64,000 nt of DNA from Exiguobacterium sp. s146 (GTDB taxonomy: Bacteria; Bacillota; Bacilli; Exiguobacteriales; Exiguobacteriaceae). Position numbers and translations under genes: made by a program. The notes below the pieces were generated by a model, which saw only the letters and a program-made list of their open reading frames with translations, searched no databases and was not told the DNA's origin. Within the stretch, counting starts at the first letter, position 1. Each line of letters starts with the position of its first letter. Shown piece by piece: positions 21,443-29,902 of this stretch. The DNA lies in the NCBI RefSeq assembly GCF_018618415.1, contig NZ_JACSMA010000001.1:1-64000 (forward strand). The letters are read 5' to 3'.

Positions 21443-22411
21443 ATGAGACCGACCGTCCCATGGCGTGACCGAGCATTTCGTGAACGGTTCGAACAATGGC
21501 TTGCACAATATGTACCAGGCGTGACATGGAACGTCGTCAAAGGCACTGATTTGACGTACTTGGTGGTTGGCGAGGTTAATCAAGAACGATATTACGCCAA
21601 AGCGGTGACCGACATCAGCCGTGGCGAGGCCGGACTGTCGGCGCTTCTAGCCGAGCGGCATCCAGGTCTCGTCCCTGACGTCATCGCCATCGAGGTAGCT
21701 CAGAATTGGTTACTCATGGGAGACATCGGCGGTGAGGCGTTACGTGAACGACCGGACGTCCGTCGATACGACATCGCGTTGCGCCAGTATGCACAGCTGC
21801 AGCGGCAGGACGTCGATCAAATCGAGACCTACTTGTCGCTCGGCATCCCGGACCGGCGCCCCGCCACATTGAAGGCTGAAATCCAAACCTATTTACCCGA
21901 GCTCTGCACTGGGCTCGACCGACACCAAACCGAGGCCGTGCTCGCGCTTGAGGATGAACTGCTCACCATGTGTGACGAGCTGGCGACCGGGATACCGATG
22001 AGCCTCGAGCACGGTGATTTACACGGTGGCAATATCTTTTGGCGGGAGCAGACAAATGACTTGTGTATCCTCGACTGGGGCGACGCGACCGTCACGCATC
22101 CATTCTTCAGCGTGCGCGTGTTCTGGAACGCGCTGTATGACATATTGCCGGAAGAGGATGAGATTGCCTGGTATGAACAGATTCAACAGATGCGTAAAGT
22201 CTACTTGGAAGCGTGGAGCGGTGTCGCACCCGAGGACGTGCTCTGGCGTCATCTGTTGATTGCCGAAGAGCTTGGTTGCGTCTACCGGGCCTTGTCTTGG
22301 CATCTTTACGTGACGAAGCAGCGGCATGACCCGGAGGAATCGAGCGACAAGCCGGCACAATGGCTCAACTTGTTACTCGAGTATCGTGACTTGAAGCAAC
22401 GCGTCCGATAA
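21443..22411 (+). CDS. Aminoglycoside phosphotransferase-family kinase
   Basis: Protein-kinase-like phosphotransferase of 322 residues. The catalytic loop SLEHGDLHGGNIFW (about 198-211) and the metal loop CILDWGDATVTHPFF (about 218-232) match the APH family. The N-lobe shows YYAKAVT as the ATP-lysine strand. ATG at 21443 follows AAAGGGTG; ATG at 21422 with AGGAG is also possible. Substrates of this family are sugars, choline, antibiotics or small metabolites; none can be singled out. Confidence 0.82.
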   Translation: MRPTVPWRDRAFRERFEQWLAQYVPGVTWNVVKGTDLTYLVVGEVNQERYYAKAVTDISRGEAGLSALLAERHPGLVPDVIAIEVAQNWLLMGDIGGEALRERPDVRRYDIALRQYAQLQRQDVDQIETYLSLGIPDRRPATLKAEIQTYLPELCTGLDRHQTEAVLALEDELLTMCDELATGIPMSLEHGDLHGGNIFWREQTNDLCILDWGDATVTHPFFSVRVFWNALYDILPEEDEIAWYEQIQQMRKVYLEAWSGVAPEDVLWRHLLIAEELGCVYRALSWHLYVTKQRHDPEESSDKPAQWLNLLLEYRDLKQRVR

Positions 22412-22412
22412 G

Positions 22413-23159
22413 TCATTCATATTTCTCGAGTAAGTTTTGATAATCCGTTTCGCTCCAAAACAGTGGCGCGATTGACTCTGGTCCTTTGAAGATTTCACCG
22501 TCCCGGTCATAGACGATGGCGTAGCCACCCTCGACCTCAAAGACGATTAAGTCGGCTTTTACTTCCTTGACCCCGTTCCCAGCGATGATGACGTTCTCGA
22601 GCGGGTCACGCGCGACTTGCACGCCCCATTCGTCGAGCTCGACGATGAGTGCGGACGTATAAGCGTGACGGTTATAGAGCGCCTGGAATTCATCTTTGGT
22701 CAAGATGACGTCCGTCGGCGGGGCACTCGTCCCATATTTTCGTTTCTCGATTTCTTCGACGAATTGAAGGAACGACGCTTCTTGCCAAAATAGTGGTGCG
22801 ACCGACTCGGGGCCGTTGGCGATATCACCATTCTCACTTTCATAGACGGTGGCGTACGTGCCGTCGTCGAGTTTGAACGGATGAATGTCGGCGTATGTAT
22901 GATGGATGCCGTCGCCGGCGATGACGACGTGCTCGAACGTCTTGCGGAACGGGGTGAGTCCATCGTTCTCGAGTGCCGTCAAGAGCGGCGCTACTTTTTC
23001 GTATTGGTCGAAGACGTCCTTAAAATCTTCTCGCGTCCACTCCGTGACCTCGTCAGAAGCAGGCTCATTTGTATCGGCTGGGACGATTGGTTTCTCGACT
23101 GGATCCGTGCATCCGGTAAGCAAGAACACAGTGAACCCGAGCAAGCCTAGGCGTTTCAT
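22413..23159 (-). CDS. Lipoprotein with internal duplication, unknown function
   Basis: Lipid-anchored protein of 248 residues; signal peptide ends in LLTGC (Cys about 17). Two homologous halves follow (about 40-135 and 145-245). Each contains a DxFxxxxxxxxxxxxLIxELxxxG region, an IIAGxGI/V turn and ends NGPESVAPLFWQEASF or KGPESIAPLFWSETDY. ATG at 23159 follows TAGGAGG. The C terminus meets the phosphotransferase stop (22411) with 1 base between. No family is recognised; exported structural or binding role is a guess. Confidence 0.75.
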   Translation of the reverse strand: MKRLGLLGFTVFLLTGCTDPVEKPIVPADTNEPASDEVTEWTREDFKDVFDQYEKVAPLLTALENDGLTPFRKTFEHVVIAGDGIHHTYADIHPFKLDDGTYATVYESENGDIANGPESVAPLFWQEASFLQFVEEIEKRKYGTSAPPTDVILTKDEFQALYNRHAYTSALIVELDEWGVQVARDPLENVIIAGNGVKEVKADLIVFEVEGGYAIVYDRDGEIFKGPESIAPLFWSETDYQNLLEKYE

Positions 23160-23251
23160 CAATCAAACCTCCTAAGAAAGTTACATTTTTTTCCTATTAC
23201 CAATGAGCGTAGCACGTTTACGACGCATTGAGAACCCGGGTACTTTCTCGC

Positions 23252-23944
23252 TCAGGGGTGTCTACGCAAATAGCGGTCGAGAGCCTCATGAAAGCGTCGT
23301 TGCTGCTCGATCGGGATTTCATGATTGGATGCAGCGCCATAGCGAATCAGATGATAGAGCGAGGCATCGATATCCGTCAGGTCGATGCGTTCGAACCAAT
23401 CGATGAGCGTCTCATTCGTCCGAAGTTTTAGTTCAGGGGCGAGCGAGGCGTTGAACGTGATGAGCCAATCTCTCAGTTCGATGTTCGTGAGCATCGGGAA
23501 GCGCTGTGCCTCACTCGATGCGTCCGTATTGAGGGACAGTGGCACCGGAGTATCATGCGTCGAGGGGAACGTGAATCCTTTGCCTCGTCGACGACGTAAC
23601 CATCTACGCACGCCATAGACGGTCAACCCGACGGCAGCGAGGAGGACGAACAGCATGCCGAGTCCACCGGGGTCATCGCCATTACCGCGACCGAACGTGA
23701 ATTTCAGCATGTCTTCCTTTTCTTGACGCTCTCCGCGGAATTCGCTATCCGTAGGAGTGTCTCCCATATCAATGCCTCCAGGTGGTATATCGTCTTCTTC
23801 TCTGCCCATTTCGGTCACGCTAACTGGAGATGAGGTGTTAATCGTTTGAAACCAACTGAACGTCTCTTTGCTGACAAAGACGAACGTCACAACGAGACAA
23901 GCTGTCACGACAAGTCCCCCTATAAATCGAGATGACCACTTCAT
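23252..23944 (-). CDS. DUF4129-type membrane protein
   Basis: Protein of 230 residues with an N-terminal helix (about 8-28), a long outside linker rich in Gly/Asp/Glu, a second helix (about 95-112) followed by RRWLRRRRGK, and a cytoplasmic C-terminal domain containing FPMLTNIELRDWLITF and TDIDASLYHLIRYGA. The topology, and its position divergent from moxR-DUF58, match the DUF4129 (often transglutaminase-linked) partner of such clusters. The start is preceded by GAGGGAAAA. Exact function is unknown. Confidence 0.65.
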   Translation of the reverse strand: MKWSSRFIGGLVVTACLVVTFVFVSKETFSWFQTINTSSPVSVTEMGREEDDIPPGGIDMGDTPTDSEFRGERQEKEDMLKFTFGRGNGDDPGGLGMLFVLLAAVGLTVYGVRRWLRRRRGKGFTFPSTHDTPVPLSLNTDASSEAQRFPMLTNIELRDWLITFNASLAPELKLRTNETLIDWFERIDLTDIDASLYHLIRYGAASNHEIPIEQQRRFHEALDRYLRRHP

Positions 23945-24042
23945 ATTTTCCCTCCTAACCGGAATATTCAGACTATTTATTGTCTATATTACCATAAACA
24001 GGTAAACTTCGAATAAGACATCTACCAATGGAGGGGAACGAG

Positions 24043-24963
24043 ATGGGAATCAAAGCGGTCATCAAACAGTTGAACGAAGTGTATTTAGGAAAGGAAGAGG
24101 TTGTGCGGCTGTGTTGTACGGCGCTGCTCGCCGAAGGACATATCCTGCTCGAGGACGTACCCGGGACAGGGAAGACGTTGCTCGCTAAAGCGATTGCCGG
24201 CAGTTTTGACGGGACGTTCTCGCGCATCCAATTTACGGCCGATTTGCTCCCGTCCGACGTCATCGGCAGCGACTACTTCAATATGCAGACACAGACATTT
24301 GATCACCGACAAGGTCCGATTTTTGCGAACATTGTCCTGATTGATGAAATCAACCGGGCCGTCCCGCGCACCCAGTCGGCGCTACTCGAAGCGATGGAGG
24401 AACGACAAGTCTCCATCGGCGGGAAGACGTATCCGATGCCGAAGCCGTTCTTCGTCATCGCGACGCAAAACCCGATTGAATCGGCCGGGACGTTCCCGCT
24501 CCCGGACGCGCAACTCGATCGGTTCCTCATCTCGATTCCAGTCGGCTATCCGGACGCCGCCGAGGAACGGGAACTGTTGCTGCAAGTGTTGACCGAGACG
24601 CGCAAACACATCGAAGCCGTGACGTCACTCGCCTCGCTGCAAGAAGCGCAGGCGGAGACGAGACAAGTCGCGATTCAAGACGACGTCCTCGATTATATGC
24701 TCGGACTCGTCCATGCGACGAGGGCGCACCCGTCCGTCGAGGTCGGTGTCAGCCCACGCGGTGCGATTGCGTTGCTCCGCGCGTGTCAAAGCTATGCCTA
24801 TTTGGCCGGCCGGCTATACGTCATCCCGGAAGACGTCAAAGCCGTGGCGCCATACGTGCTCGCCCATCGCATCAGTTTGACGCTCGAAGGGGGCATCAAG
24901 TCGACGAAAGCGAACGTCGTCGCGCACATTCTGGACACGGTGCCCGTGCCGGTCGAGGGCTGA
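24043..24963 (+). CDS. MoxR family AAA+ ATPase
   Basis: Chaperone-like ATPase of 306 residues. Walker A is EDVPGTGKTLLAKA (about 42-55), Walker B is IVLIDEINRA (about 100-109), sensor 1 is VIATQNPIESAGTFPLPDAQLDRF (about 145-168) and sensor 2 lies near GVSPRGAIALLRA. ATG at 24043 has GAGGGGAACG upstream. The DUF58 gene follows with 3 bases between, the standard MoxR-DUF58 operon. MoxR proteins remodel or insert cofactors into partner proteins, often VWA/DUF58 partners; the client here is unknown. Confidence 0.93.
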   Translation: MGIKAVIKQLNEVYLGKEEVVRLCCTALLAEGHILLEDVPGTGKTLLAKAIAGSFDGTFSRIQFTADLLPSDVIGSDYFNMQTQTFDHRQGPIFANIVLIDEINRAVPRTQSALLEAMEERQVSIGGKTYPMPKPFFVIATQNPIESAGTFPLPDAQLDRFLISIPVGYPDAAEERELLLQVLTETRKHIEAVTSLASLQEAQAETRQVAIQDDVLDYMLGLVHATRAHPSVEVGVSPRGAIALLRACQSYAYLAGRLYVIPEDVKAVAPYVLAHRISLTLEGGIKSTKANVVAHILDTVPVPVEG

Positions 24964-24966
24964 CGG

Positions 24967-26019
24967 ATGATCCTGTCCACACACGCCTGGTTGCAACGCC
25001 GGCTCCTGCCCGTATATCTCGTGAGCGGAGCCATGCTCGTCTTCTTCCCGTACGTATACGGATTGGGTTACATATGCTTCATTGTCGCGAGTGCGATTTG
25101 GATGCTCGAGCGGACGCGGCAACAACTTGAGCGGAACATCAATCTCCAGTTCACACAATACGAAGAATTGCTGTTTGTCGGAGACGAGAGTCGGCTCGTG
25201 TTGGTGGTCGATGGAGTCGACGAGTTGGACCGGCTCGGACTGCCGTTGCGGATTCGCTTGAAGACGAGTTCGGGAATCAGCTTTCCGGCGCATGACCGCA
25301 TCCCGAGCGTGCTCGATTTTGAGATCGATGTCGGTCGGGCCCGACATGAATTGGTCGTGCGCGCCGAGTATCGGGGTCCCGCCACGTTCGAGGAATGCGT
25401 CATCGCCGTCACGCTTCCATTTCGTCTCGGGACGTATTTGTATGAACGACCGGTCGATACGCGATGGACCATCCTCCCGTCGCTGCTGCTACATCCACCG
25501 GTCGGGACGAAACGGCTGGCGCTCGGGGACCGACCGCTCTTGGCGTCCCCGCTTCGCAATCCGTTGCAGCTGATCGGGTCGAAACCGTATGAAGGAGAGC
25601 CGGTGAAGGAAATCGATTGGTATGCGACGGCGAAACTCGGACGCCTGCAGTCGAAAGTGTTTCAACAGACGACGCTCGATACGTTCACGTTCGCCTTGGA
25701 TTTGAACGGTCCGTCCGGTTACACGCTCCATCACGACTTCGAATCGCTCATCAGCCAAGCCGCCTTCATCACATCGCGCCTGTTGAAAGAGGACTGTAAA
25801 ATCGAATTGTTCTTAAATCGATTCAATGAGGATGGGACGATGCTCCATGTCCCGCTTCAGGAAGGTGAGCGCGGTATTCGATTCATCTTGCTGCAGTTGG
25901 CGACGATTCACCCGGGCAATCGGTTCATCTCGACCGATGCGTTCACCCGGATGGTCGAGCGAAAACGATTGAAGCAAAGTCACCTCGTCTGGTTCAATCA
26001 ACACAATCTGTACGATTGA
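24967..26019 (+). CDS. DUF58 domain protein
   Basis: Membrane-anchored partner of MoxR, 350 residues. Two adjacent N-terminal helices (about 12-46), an outside or cytosolic beta region (about 55-175), then the DUF58 core with NPLQLIGSKPYEGEPVKEIDWYATAKLGRLQSKVF (about 195-230; the conserved E-x-DW-x-T motif) and a VWA-like C-terminal half. Start ATG at 24967 sits 3 bases after the moxR stop. Function is inferred from the pair only. Confidence 0.88.
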   Translation: MILSTHAWLQRRLLPVYLVSGAMLVFFPYVYGLGYICFIVASAIWMLERTRQQLERNINLQFTQYEELLFVGDESRLVLVVDGVDELDRLGLPLRIRLKTSSGISFPAHDRIPSVLDFEIDVGRARHELVVRAEYRGPATFEECVIAVTLPFRLGTYLYERPVDTRWTILPSLLLHPPVGTKRLALGDRPLLASPLRNPLQLIGSKPYEGEPVKEIDWYATAKLGRLQSKVFQQTTLDTFTFALDLNGPSGYTLHHDFESLISQAAFITSRLLKEDCKIELFLNRFNEDGTMLHVPLQEGERGIRFILLQLATIHPGNRFISTDAFTRMVERKRLKQSHLVWFNQHNLYD

Positions 26020-26084
26020 ACAGGGGAATGTCGGATTTTGGCGAACTCTTTACGTATGAAATGGGTTCAAAAGGAGAGAGACAT

Positions 26085-26624
26085 ATGCCAAAACGGAAAT
26101 TTGCCAATCGCCGAGACTGGGAACGCATCTTACAACATCGCTACGCGCAAATGGAGGTCCATGATGACCGTTTCTCCGGGACGGTCGCCTTGTTCTACAT
26201 CGATGCCGTCCGTGCACCTCAATATAAGATGCACAAAGGGGAAGAATTTATTGTCGCCGATGCCGGATACGGTTGGCTCCAATACTTCCCGGACGATGAG
26301 CCGTTCGGGGTGACCGTCATGTTTGATGACAAGGGACAGATCGTCCAATGGTACATCGATATCGTCGAAGCAATCGGATATGAGGACGGGATTCCTTATA
26401 TGGACGACTTGTTGCTCGATATCCTCATCTTCCCGAACGGGGACGTCGTCCGGAAAGACGAGGACGAGTTCGAGGAAGCGACGGAGGCCGGGGAACTGAC
26501 GCCGGAGCTCGTCGAGCAGGGCTGGCGTGACTTCCATGCGACGCTCGACCGGATTGAGCGGAACGACTTCGTCTATTTCGACTTGGCGAACTTACATTAC
26601 ACCGAGTTGAAGCAAAAGCTGTAA
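26085..26624 (+). CDS. DUF402 nucleoside-phosphatase-like protein
   Basis: Soluble protein of 179 residues with the DUF402 core: WLQYFPDDEPFGVTVMFDDKGQIVQWYIDIVEAIGYEDGIPYMDDLLLDILIFPNGDVVRKDEDE (about 63-127), which carries the metal-binding Asp/Glu cluster D...YID...DD..LD.....G. Known relatives (Ntdp/YgaC) are nucleoside tri- and diphosphatases. ATG at 26085 follows AAAGGAGAG; the frame from 26016 overlaps the DUF58 end and lacks a binding site. Probably the last gene of the moxR unit. Confidence 0.83.
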   Translation: MPKRKFANRRDWERILQHRYAQMEVHDDRFSGTVALFYIDAVRAPQYKMHKGEEFIVADAGYGWLQYFPDDEPFGVTVMFDDKGQIVQWYIDIVEAIGYEDGIPYMDDLLLDILIFPNGDVVRKDEDEFEEATEAGELTPELVEQGWRDFHATLDRIERNDFVYFDLANLHYTELKQKL

Positions 26625-26673
26625 AGCGCATGCTCCCTTTGGTACAGTGAAAGAAAAAACTGGGGGACGAATC

Positions 26674-27801
26674 ATGAAAATCATCGATACCGAGACGTGG
26701 TCGCGCAAGAAGCACTACGAATTTTTCAAAGCGTTCGACGCTCCACACTTCAATGTGACGGCGAGCGTCGATGTGACCAAACTACATACGTATGCCAAGC
26801 GGAACGGGCAGTCGTTTTTCAAACTGTTCCTCTACGGTGTCGTGAAGACGGCGAATGCCGTGCCTGAGCTTCGCTACCGGATTCGCGAGGACGAGGTCAT
26901 CGAGCACGACGTCGTGCACCCGTCGTTCACTGTCATAATGGATGATGACGTCTTTAACTTTTGCACGGCGACGTATAAAGAGGCATTTCCAGACTTTTTG
27001 GAAGAAGTGACGGACCGGATGAGCGGGGCGAAACAAGAAGTGGCCGTTGGTGACGATGAGCCGGACAGCCTGCTCTATATCACGAGTGTGCCTTGGGTCA
27101 CATTCACGAGCATCAGTCATCCGACGAACGACCAACAGCATGATACCGTGCCACGCATCGCTTGGGGGAAATTCACCGCAACCGGTGACCGGATGATGAT
27201 TCCACTCTCGGTCCAAGCGCATCATGCGCTCGTCGATGGTGTGCATGTCGGCCGCTTTTACGAGGCGCTTCAAACGTGGCTTGACGACTTGAGCGACCTT
27301 CACATGAAAACGGTGCAAGAAGAAGGACTTGATGAGGCGATTCGCCTGCGCGAGAACGGGGAGCTGGAACGGGCGAAACAGTTACTGCTTACGTTGCTCC
27401 GGAAAGATGAGAAGAATCCACGCCTGCACGCCCATTGCGCCTGGTGTTATGACTCGCTCGGTGAAGAGCGTCAAGCCGTCCCGCATTACGAACGGGCGAT
27501 TCGGCTTGGGCTCGCCGGTGAAGAGCTCCGCGAGACCTATATCGGGCTCGGTAGCACGTATCGGGCGCTCGGTCGCTATGAGGACGCGGAGGCGTTGTTC
27601 GCCAAGGCGATTGAACAGTTCCCTGACATCGGGGCGCTCAAAGTGTTTCAGGCGATGACCCGCTACAACCTCGGGCGCCACAAGGAAGCGACCGGCACCT
27701 TGCTCGAACTACTCGCCAGCCCGGAGCCGGATGACAGTATTAAACGGTATCGTCGCGCCATCGCGTTCTATGCGCGCAATCTCGACGAGACGTACGACTA
27801 A
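26674..27801 (+). CDS. Chloramphenicol-acetyltransferase-like domain fused to TPR repeats
   Basis: 375-residue fusion. The N-terminal part (about 1-212) is a complete CAT domain: RKKHYEFFKAFDAPHFNVTA, the SVPWVTFTSISHP strand, and the catalytic HHALVDGVHVGRF (His183-His184, Asp188). The C-terminal part (about 215-375) has three or four TPR-like units (DEAIRLRENGELERAKQLLL; PHYERAIRLGLAGEELRETYIGLGSTYRALGRYEDAEALFAKAIEQFP). No frameshift or stop lies between them. ATG at 26674 follows GGGGGAC. It is likely an acetyltransferase of unknown substrate, with the TPR part giving protein contacts. Resistance to chloramphenicol should not be assumed. Confidence 0.85.
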   Translation: MKIIDTETWSRKKHYEFFKAFDAPHFNVTASVDVTKLHTYAKRNGQSFFKLFLYGVVKTANAVPELRYRIREDEVIEHDVVHPSFTVIMDDDVFNFCTATYKEAFPDFLEEVTDRMSGAKQEVAVGDDEPDSLLYITSVPWVTFTSISHPTNDQQHDTVPRIAWGKFTATGDRMMIPLSVQAHHALVDGVHVGRFYEALQTWLDDLSDLHMKTVQEEGLDEAIRLRENGELERAKQLLLTLLRKDEKNPRLHAHCAWCYDSLGEERQAVPHYERAIRLGLAGEELRETYIGLGSTYRALGRYEDAEALFAKAIEQFPDIGALKVFQAMTRYNLGRHKEATGTLLELLASPEPDDSIKRYRRAIAFYARNLDETYD

Positions 27802-27811
27802 GGAGACTTGA

Positions 27812-28246
27812 ATGATCACACTTCAACTGGTCACAGAACAGAACTGGTATCCGTGCTGTCAGCTCACATTGACTGACGCGCAACAAGCATATATGGAGCC
27901 GAATGCGATTTCCCTGCTCCAAGCGATGTATGAACCGACGCTCGAGGCCCGCGCGATTTATGAGAACGAAGCGATGGTCGGCTTCCTCATGTACAACACG
28001 GCGCTCGAAGAGTTGGACGCGCGCTGGGTGTATCGCATCATGGTCGACCACGCGCATCAAGGAAAAGGGATTGGCCGCCAAGCGACCGAGATTATGTTGG
28101 AAGAGATGAGGAAACTCGGCACCGAACCGATTATCGTCGGTTACCATCCTGACAACATTGGTGCGCATCGATTATACGAAAGCTTGGGCTTTGTCGATGA
28201 AGGCGATCGCTTCGGGCGGGAGATGGCGGTCATTCACCGTGCGTGA
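27812..28246 (+). CDS. GNAT acetyltransferase (spermidine/BltD-like)
   Basis: Acetyl-CoA-dependent N-acetyltransferase of 144 residues. The acetyl-CoA loop is RIMVDHAHQGKGIGRQATEIML (about 73-94) and the C-terminal part has NIGAHRLYESLGF. The N terminus (LTLTDAQQAYMEPNAISLLQAMYE) resembles the diamine acetyltransferases BltD/SpeG, so polyamines are a reasonable but unproven substrate. ATG has AAGGAGACTTGA upstream; the gene begins 10 bases after the CAT-TPR fusion and shares its terminator. Confidence 0.85.
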   Translation: MITLQLVTEQNWYPCCQLTLTDAQQAYMEPNAISLLQAMYEPTLEARAIYENEAMVGFLMYNTALEELDARWVYRIMVDHAHQGKGIGRQATEIMLEEMRKLGTEPIIVGYHPDNIGAHRLYESLGFVDEGDRFGREMAVIHRA

Positions 28247-28249
28247 CAA

Positions 28250-28272
28250 GACGAGGCAACTCGTCTTTTTTT
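28250..28272 (+). terminator. Terminator after the BltD-like gene
   Basis: AGACGAG/CTCGTCT hairpin and seven T. Confidence 0.88.
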
Positions 28273-28284
28273 GAAACAAATTGA

Positions 28285-28331
28285 TTGACCACTGTATTTT
28301 CTCATGTTATATTTATCTCGAATTAAAGATA
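28285..28331 (+). promoter_or_regulatory. mhqR promoter with MhqR-type operator
   Basis: TTGACC (28285-28290), 17-base spacer, TATATT (28308-28313), immediately followed by the palindrome TATCTCGAATTAAAGATA (28314-28331). This matches the known B. subtilis MhqR box (ATCTCGAA core with dyad symmetry) and overlaps the start site. Confidence 0.85.
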
Positions 28332-28376
28332 ATGAAATTTAAAGTATTGTTTTCTCTCAGCAGAGGAGGGGAACAC

Positions 28377-28811
28377 ATGGAAGAACGACAAACGTTAAAA
28401 GCCATCACCGTGTTGCTTCGGGCCTCGCAGTCGATTCAAGACGTGGTCAAGCATGAAGTCGCCGAGTACGGGCTAAATCCGACCGAGTTCTCGGTCCTTG
28501 AATTGCTGTACCATAAAGGCGATCAACCGATTCAGACGATTGGCAAAAAGGTGTTATTGACAAGCGGGAGCATGACGTACATCGTCGACCGGCTCGAAGC
28601 GAAAGGCTACTTGATGCGCAAAGCCTGTCCGAGCGACCGGCGCGTCACGTATGCGGCGCTGACGGAAGCAGGGCGCACACTCATGTCGTGCATCTTTCCG
28701 GCCCATGAAAGACGGATGGACGAGCTGTTCGACGGACTCGATTTAGCAGACACGATTACTCAATTGAAGACGGTCGGCAAACGCGCCGAGGCGTCAAAAA
28801 ATTTTAATTAA
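28377..28811 (+). CDS. mhqR: MhqR, MarR-type repressor of quinone stress genes
   Basis: MarR/DUF24-independent winged-helix repressor of 144 residues. The stretch GLNPTEFSVLELLYHKGDQPIQTIGKKVLLTSGSMTYIVDRLEAKGYLMRKACPSDRRVT is very close to B. subtilis MhqR, which represses mhqA and mhqNOP and releases on quinones/catechols. ATG at 28377 follows AGAGGAGGGGAAC. A matching operator lies in its promoter and another between it and the dioxygenase gene, so autorepression and coordinated control are expected. Confidence 0.92.
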   Translation: MEERQTLKAITVLLRASQSIQDVVKHEVAEYGLNPTEFSVLELLYHKGDQPIQTIGKKVLLTSGSMTYIVDRLEAKGYLMRKACPSDRRVTYAALTEAGRTLMSCIFPAHERRMDELFDGLDLADTITQLKTVGKRAEASKNFN

Positions 28812-28812
28812 T

Positions 28813-28830
28813 TATCTCGAAACCAAGATT
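28813..28830 (+). promoter_or_regulatory. Second MhqR-type operator
   Basis: TATCTCGAAACCAAGATT shares 14 of 18 positions with the box at 28314. It begins 1 base after the mhqR stop and 19 bases before the dioxygenase start, so it could act as a roadblock or mark an internal promoter. Confidence 0.65.
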
Positions 28831-28847
28831 TTGAAGGAGCGATTTAA

Positions 28848-29840
28848 ATGAACCATGTAAAAGGTATTCACCACGTGACGGCGATTACGAGCAGCGCCGA
28901 GAAGAACTACGACTTCTTTACGAACGTCCTGGGAATGCGTCTCGTCAAAAAGACGGTCAACCAAGACGACATTCAGACGTACCACTTATTTTTCGCCGAC
29001 GACAAAGGTAGCGCCGGAACGGATATGACGTTCTTCGATTTCCCGGGCATCCCGAAAGGCGTGCACGGGACGAATGAGATCGCCAAGACGTCGTTCCGCG
29101 TCCCGACCGACGAGGCGCTCACGTATTGGCAACGTCGCTTCGATCGCCTCGGCGTGAAACATGAAGGGGTTCAAGAGCAGTTCGGCAAGAAGACGCTCGC
29201 GTTCGTCGACTTCGATGAGCAGGCGTACCAGCTCATCTCGGACGAATTCAACGTCGGCGTCGCCTCGGGTGAACCGTGGCAAAACGGTCCGATTCCGCTC
29301 GAGTACGCCATCACGGGCCTCGGTCCGATCTTCATCCGCATCGCGGACTTTACGTATTTCAAACAAGTGATGGAGCAAGTCATGTTGTTCGAAGAAATCG
29401 GACAAGAAGGCGACGCGCATCTCTTTGAAGGAGGTGAGGGTGGAAACGGGGCGCAAGTCGTCGTCATTCATGACGAGACGTCACCAGTCGCGCGCCAAGG
29501 GTTCGGAACCGTGCACCACGTTGCTTTCCGTGTCGATGACCGCAGTGTCCTCGATGAATGGACAGCGCGCTTGCAACAGTTCGGGTTACCGACGTCAGGC
29601 TATGTCGACCGCTTCTTCTTCGAATCGTCTTACGCACGCGTCGCGCCGCAAATCCTGTTCGAATGGGCAACCGACGGACCTGGATTTATGGGTGATGAGC
29701 CGTATGAGACGGTCGGTGAAAAATTGTCACTCCCGCCATTCTTAGAACCGAAACGGGAACAGATTGAAGCGATGGTTCGACCGATTGATACGGTCAGAAG
29801 TACAAAAACGTTTGAGAAAGAATATGAGGGAATGAAATGA
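28848..29840 (+). CDS. Ring-cleaving dioxygenase (MhqA/MhqO type)
   Basis: Two-domain VOC dioxygenase of 330 residues. Start MNHVKGIHHVTAITSSAEKNYDFFTNVLGMRLVKKTVNQDD, with His in GIHHVT as first iron ligand; the second domain has TVHHVAFRVDD (about 221-231) and Glu in QILFEWATDGPGF (about 270). In B. subtilis such enzymes detoxify quinones and aromatic compounds and are under MhqR. It directly follows mhqR and an MhqR-type operator. Glyoxalase/bleomycin-resistance labels for this family are generic. Confidence 0.92.
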   Translation: MNHVKGIHHVTAITSSAEKNYDFFTNVLGMRLVKKTVNQDDIQTYHLFFADDKGSAGTDMTFFDFPGIPKGVHGTNEIAKTSFRVPTDEALTYWQRRFDRLGVKHEGVQEQFGKKTLAFVDFDEQAYQLISDEFNVGVASGEPWQNGPIPLEYAITGLGPIFIRIADFTYFKQVMEQVMLFEEIGQEGDAHLFEGGEGGNGAQVVVIHDETSPVARQGFGTVHHVAFRVDDRSVLDEWTARLQQFGLPTSGYVDRFFFESSYARVAPQILFEWATDGPGFMGDEPYETVGEKLSLPPFLEPKREQIEAMVRPIDTVRSTKTFEKEYEGMK

Positions 29841-29902
29841 GCTTATTCAACCGTTTATTTGGTAAACAAGAAGAACCAACCAACTCACAAGGAGGAACTA
29901 AC

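Noticed and set aside
26674-27801. Chloramphenicol resistance gene
   Set aside because: The CAT domain is fused to TPR repeats and sits among native genes, so drug resistance is not supported by sequence.
29837-29902. Separate leader peptide or extended N terminus of the FMN reductase
   Set aside because: A canonical start with AAGGAGG at 29903 matches the domain start exactly; the extra 22 residues could be made but are not needed.
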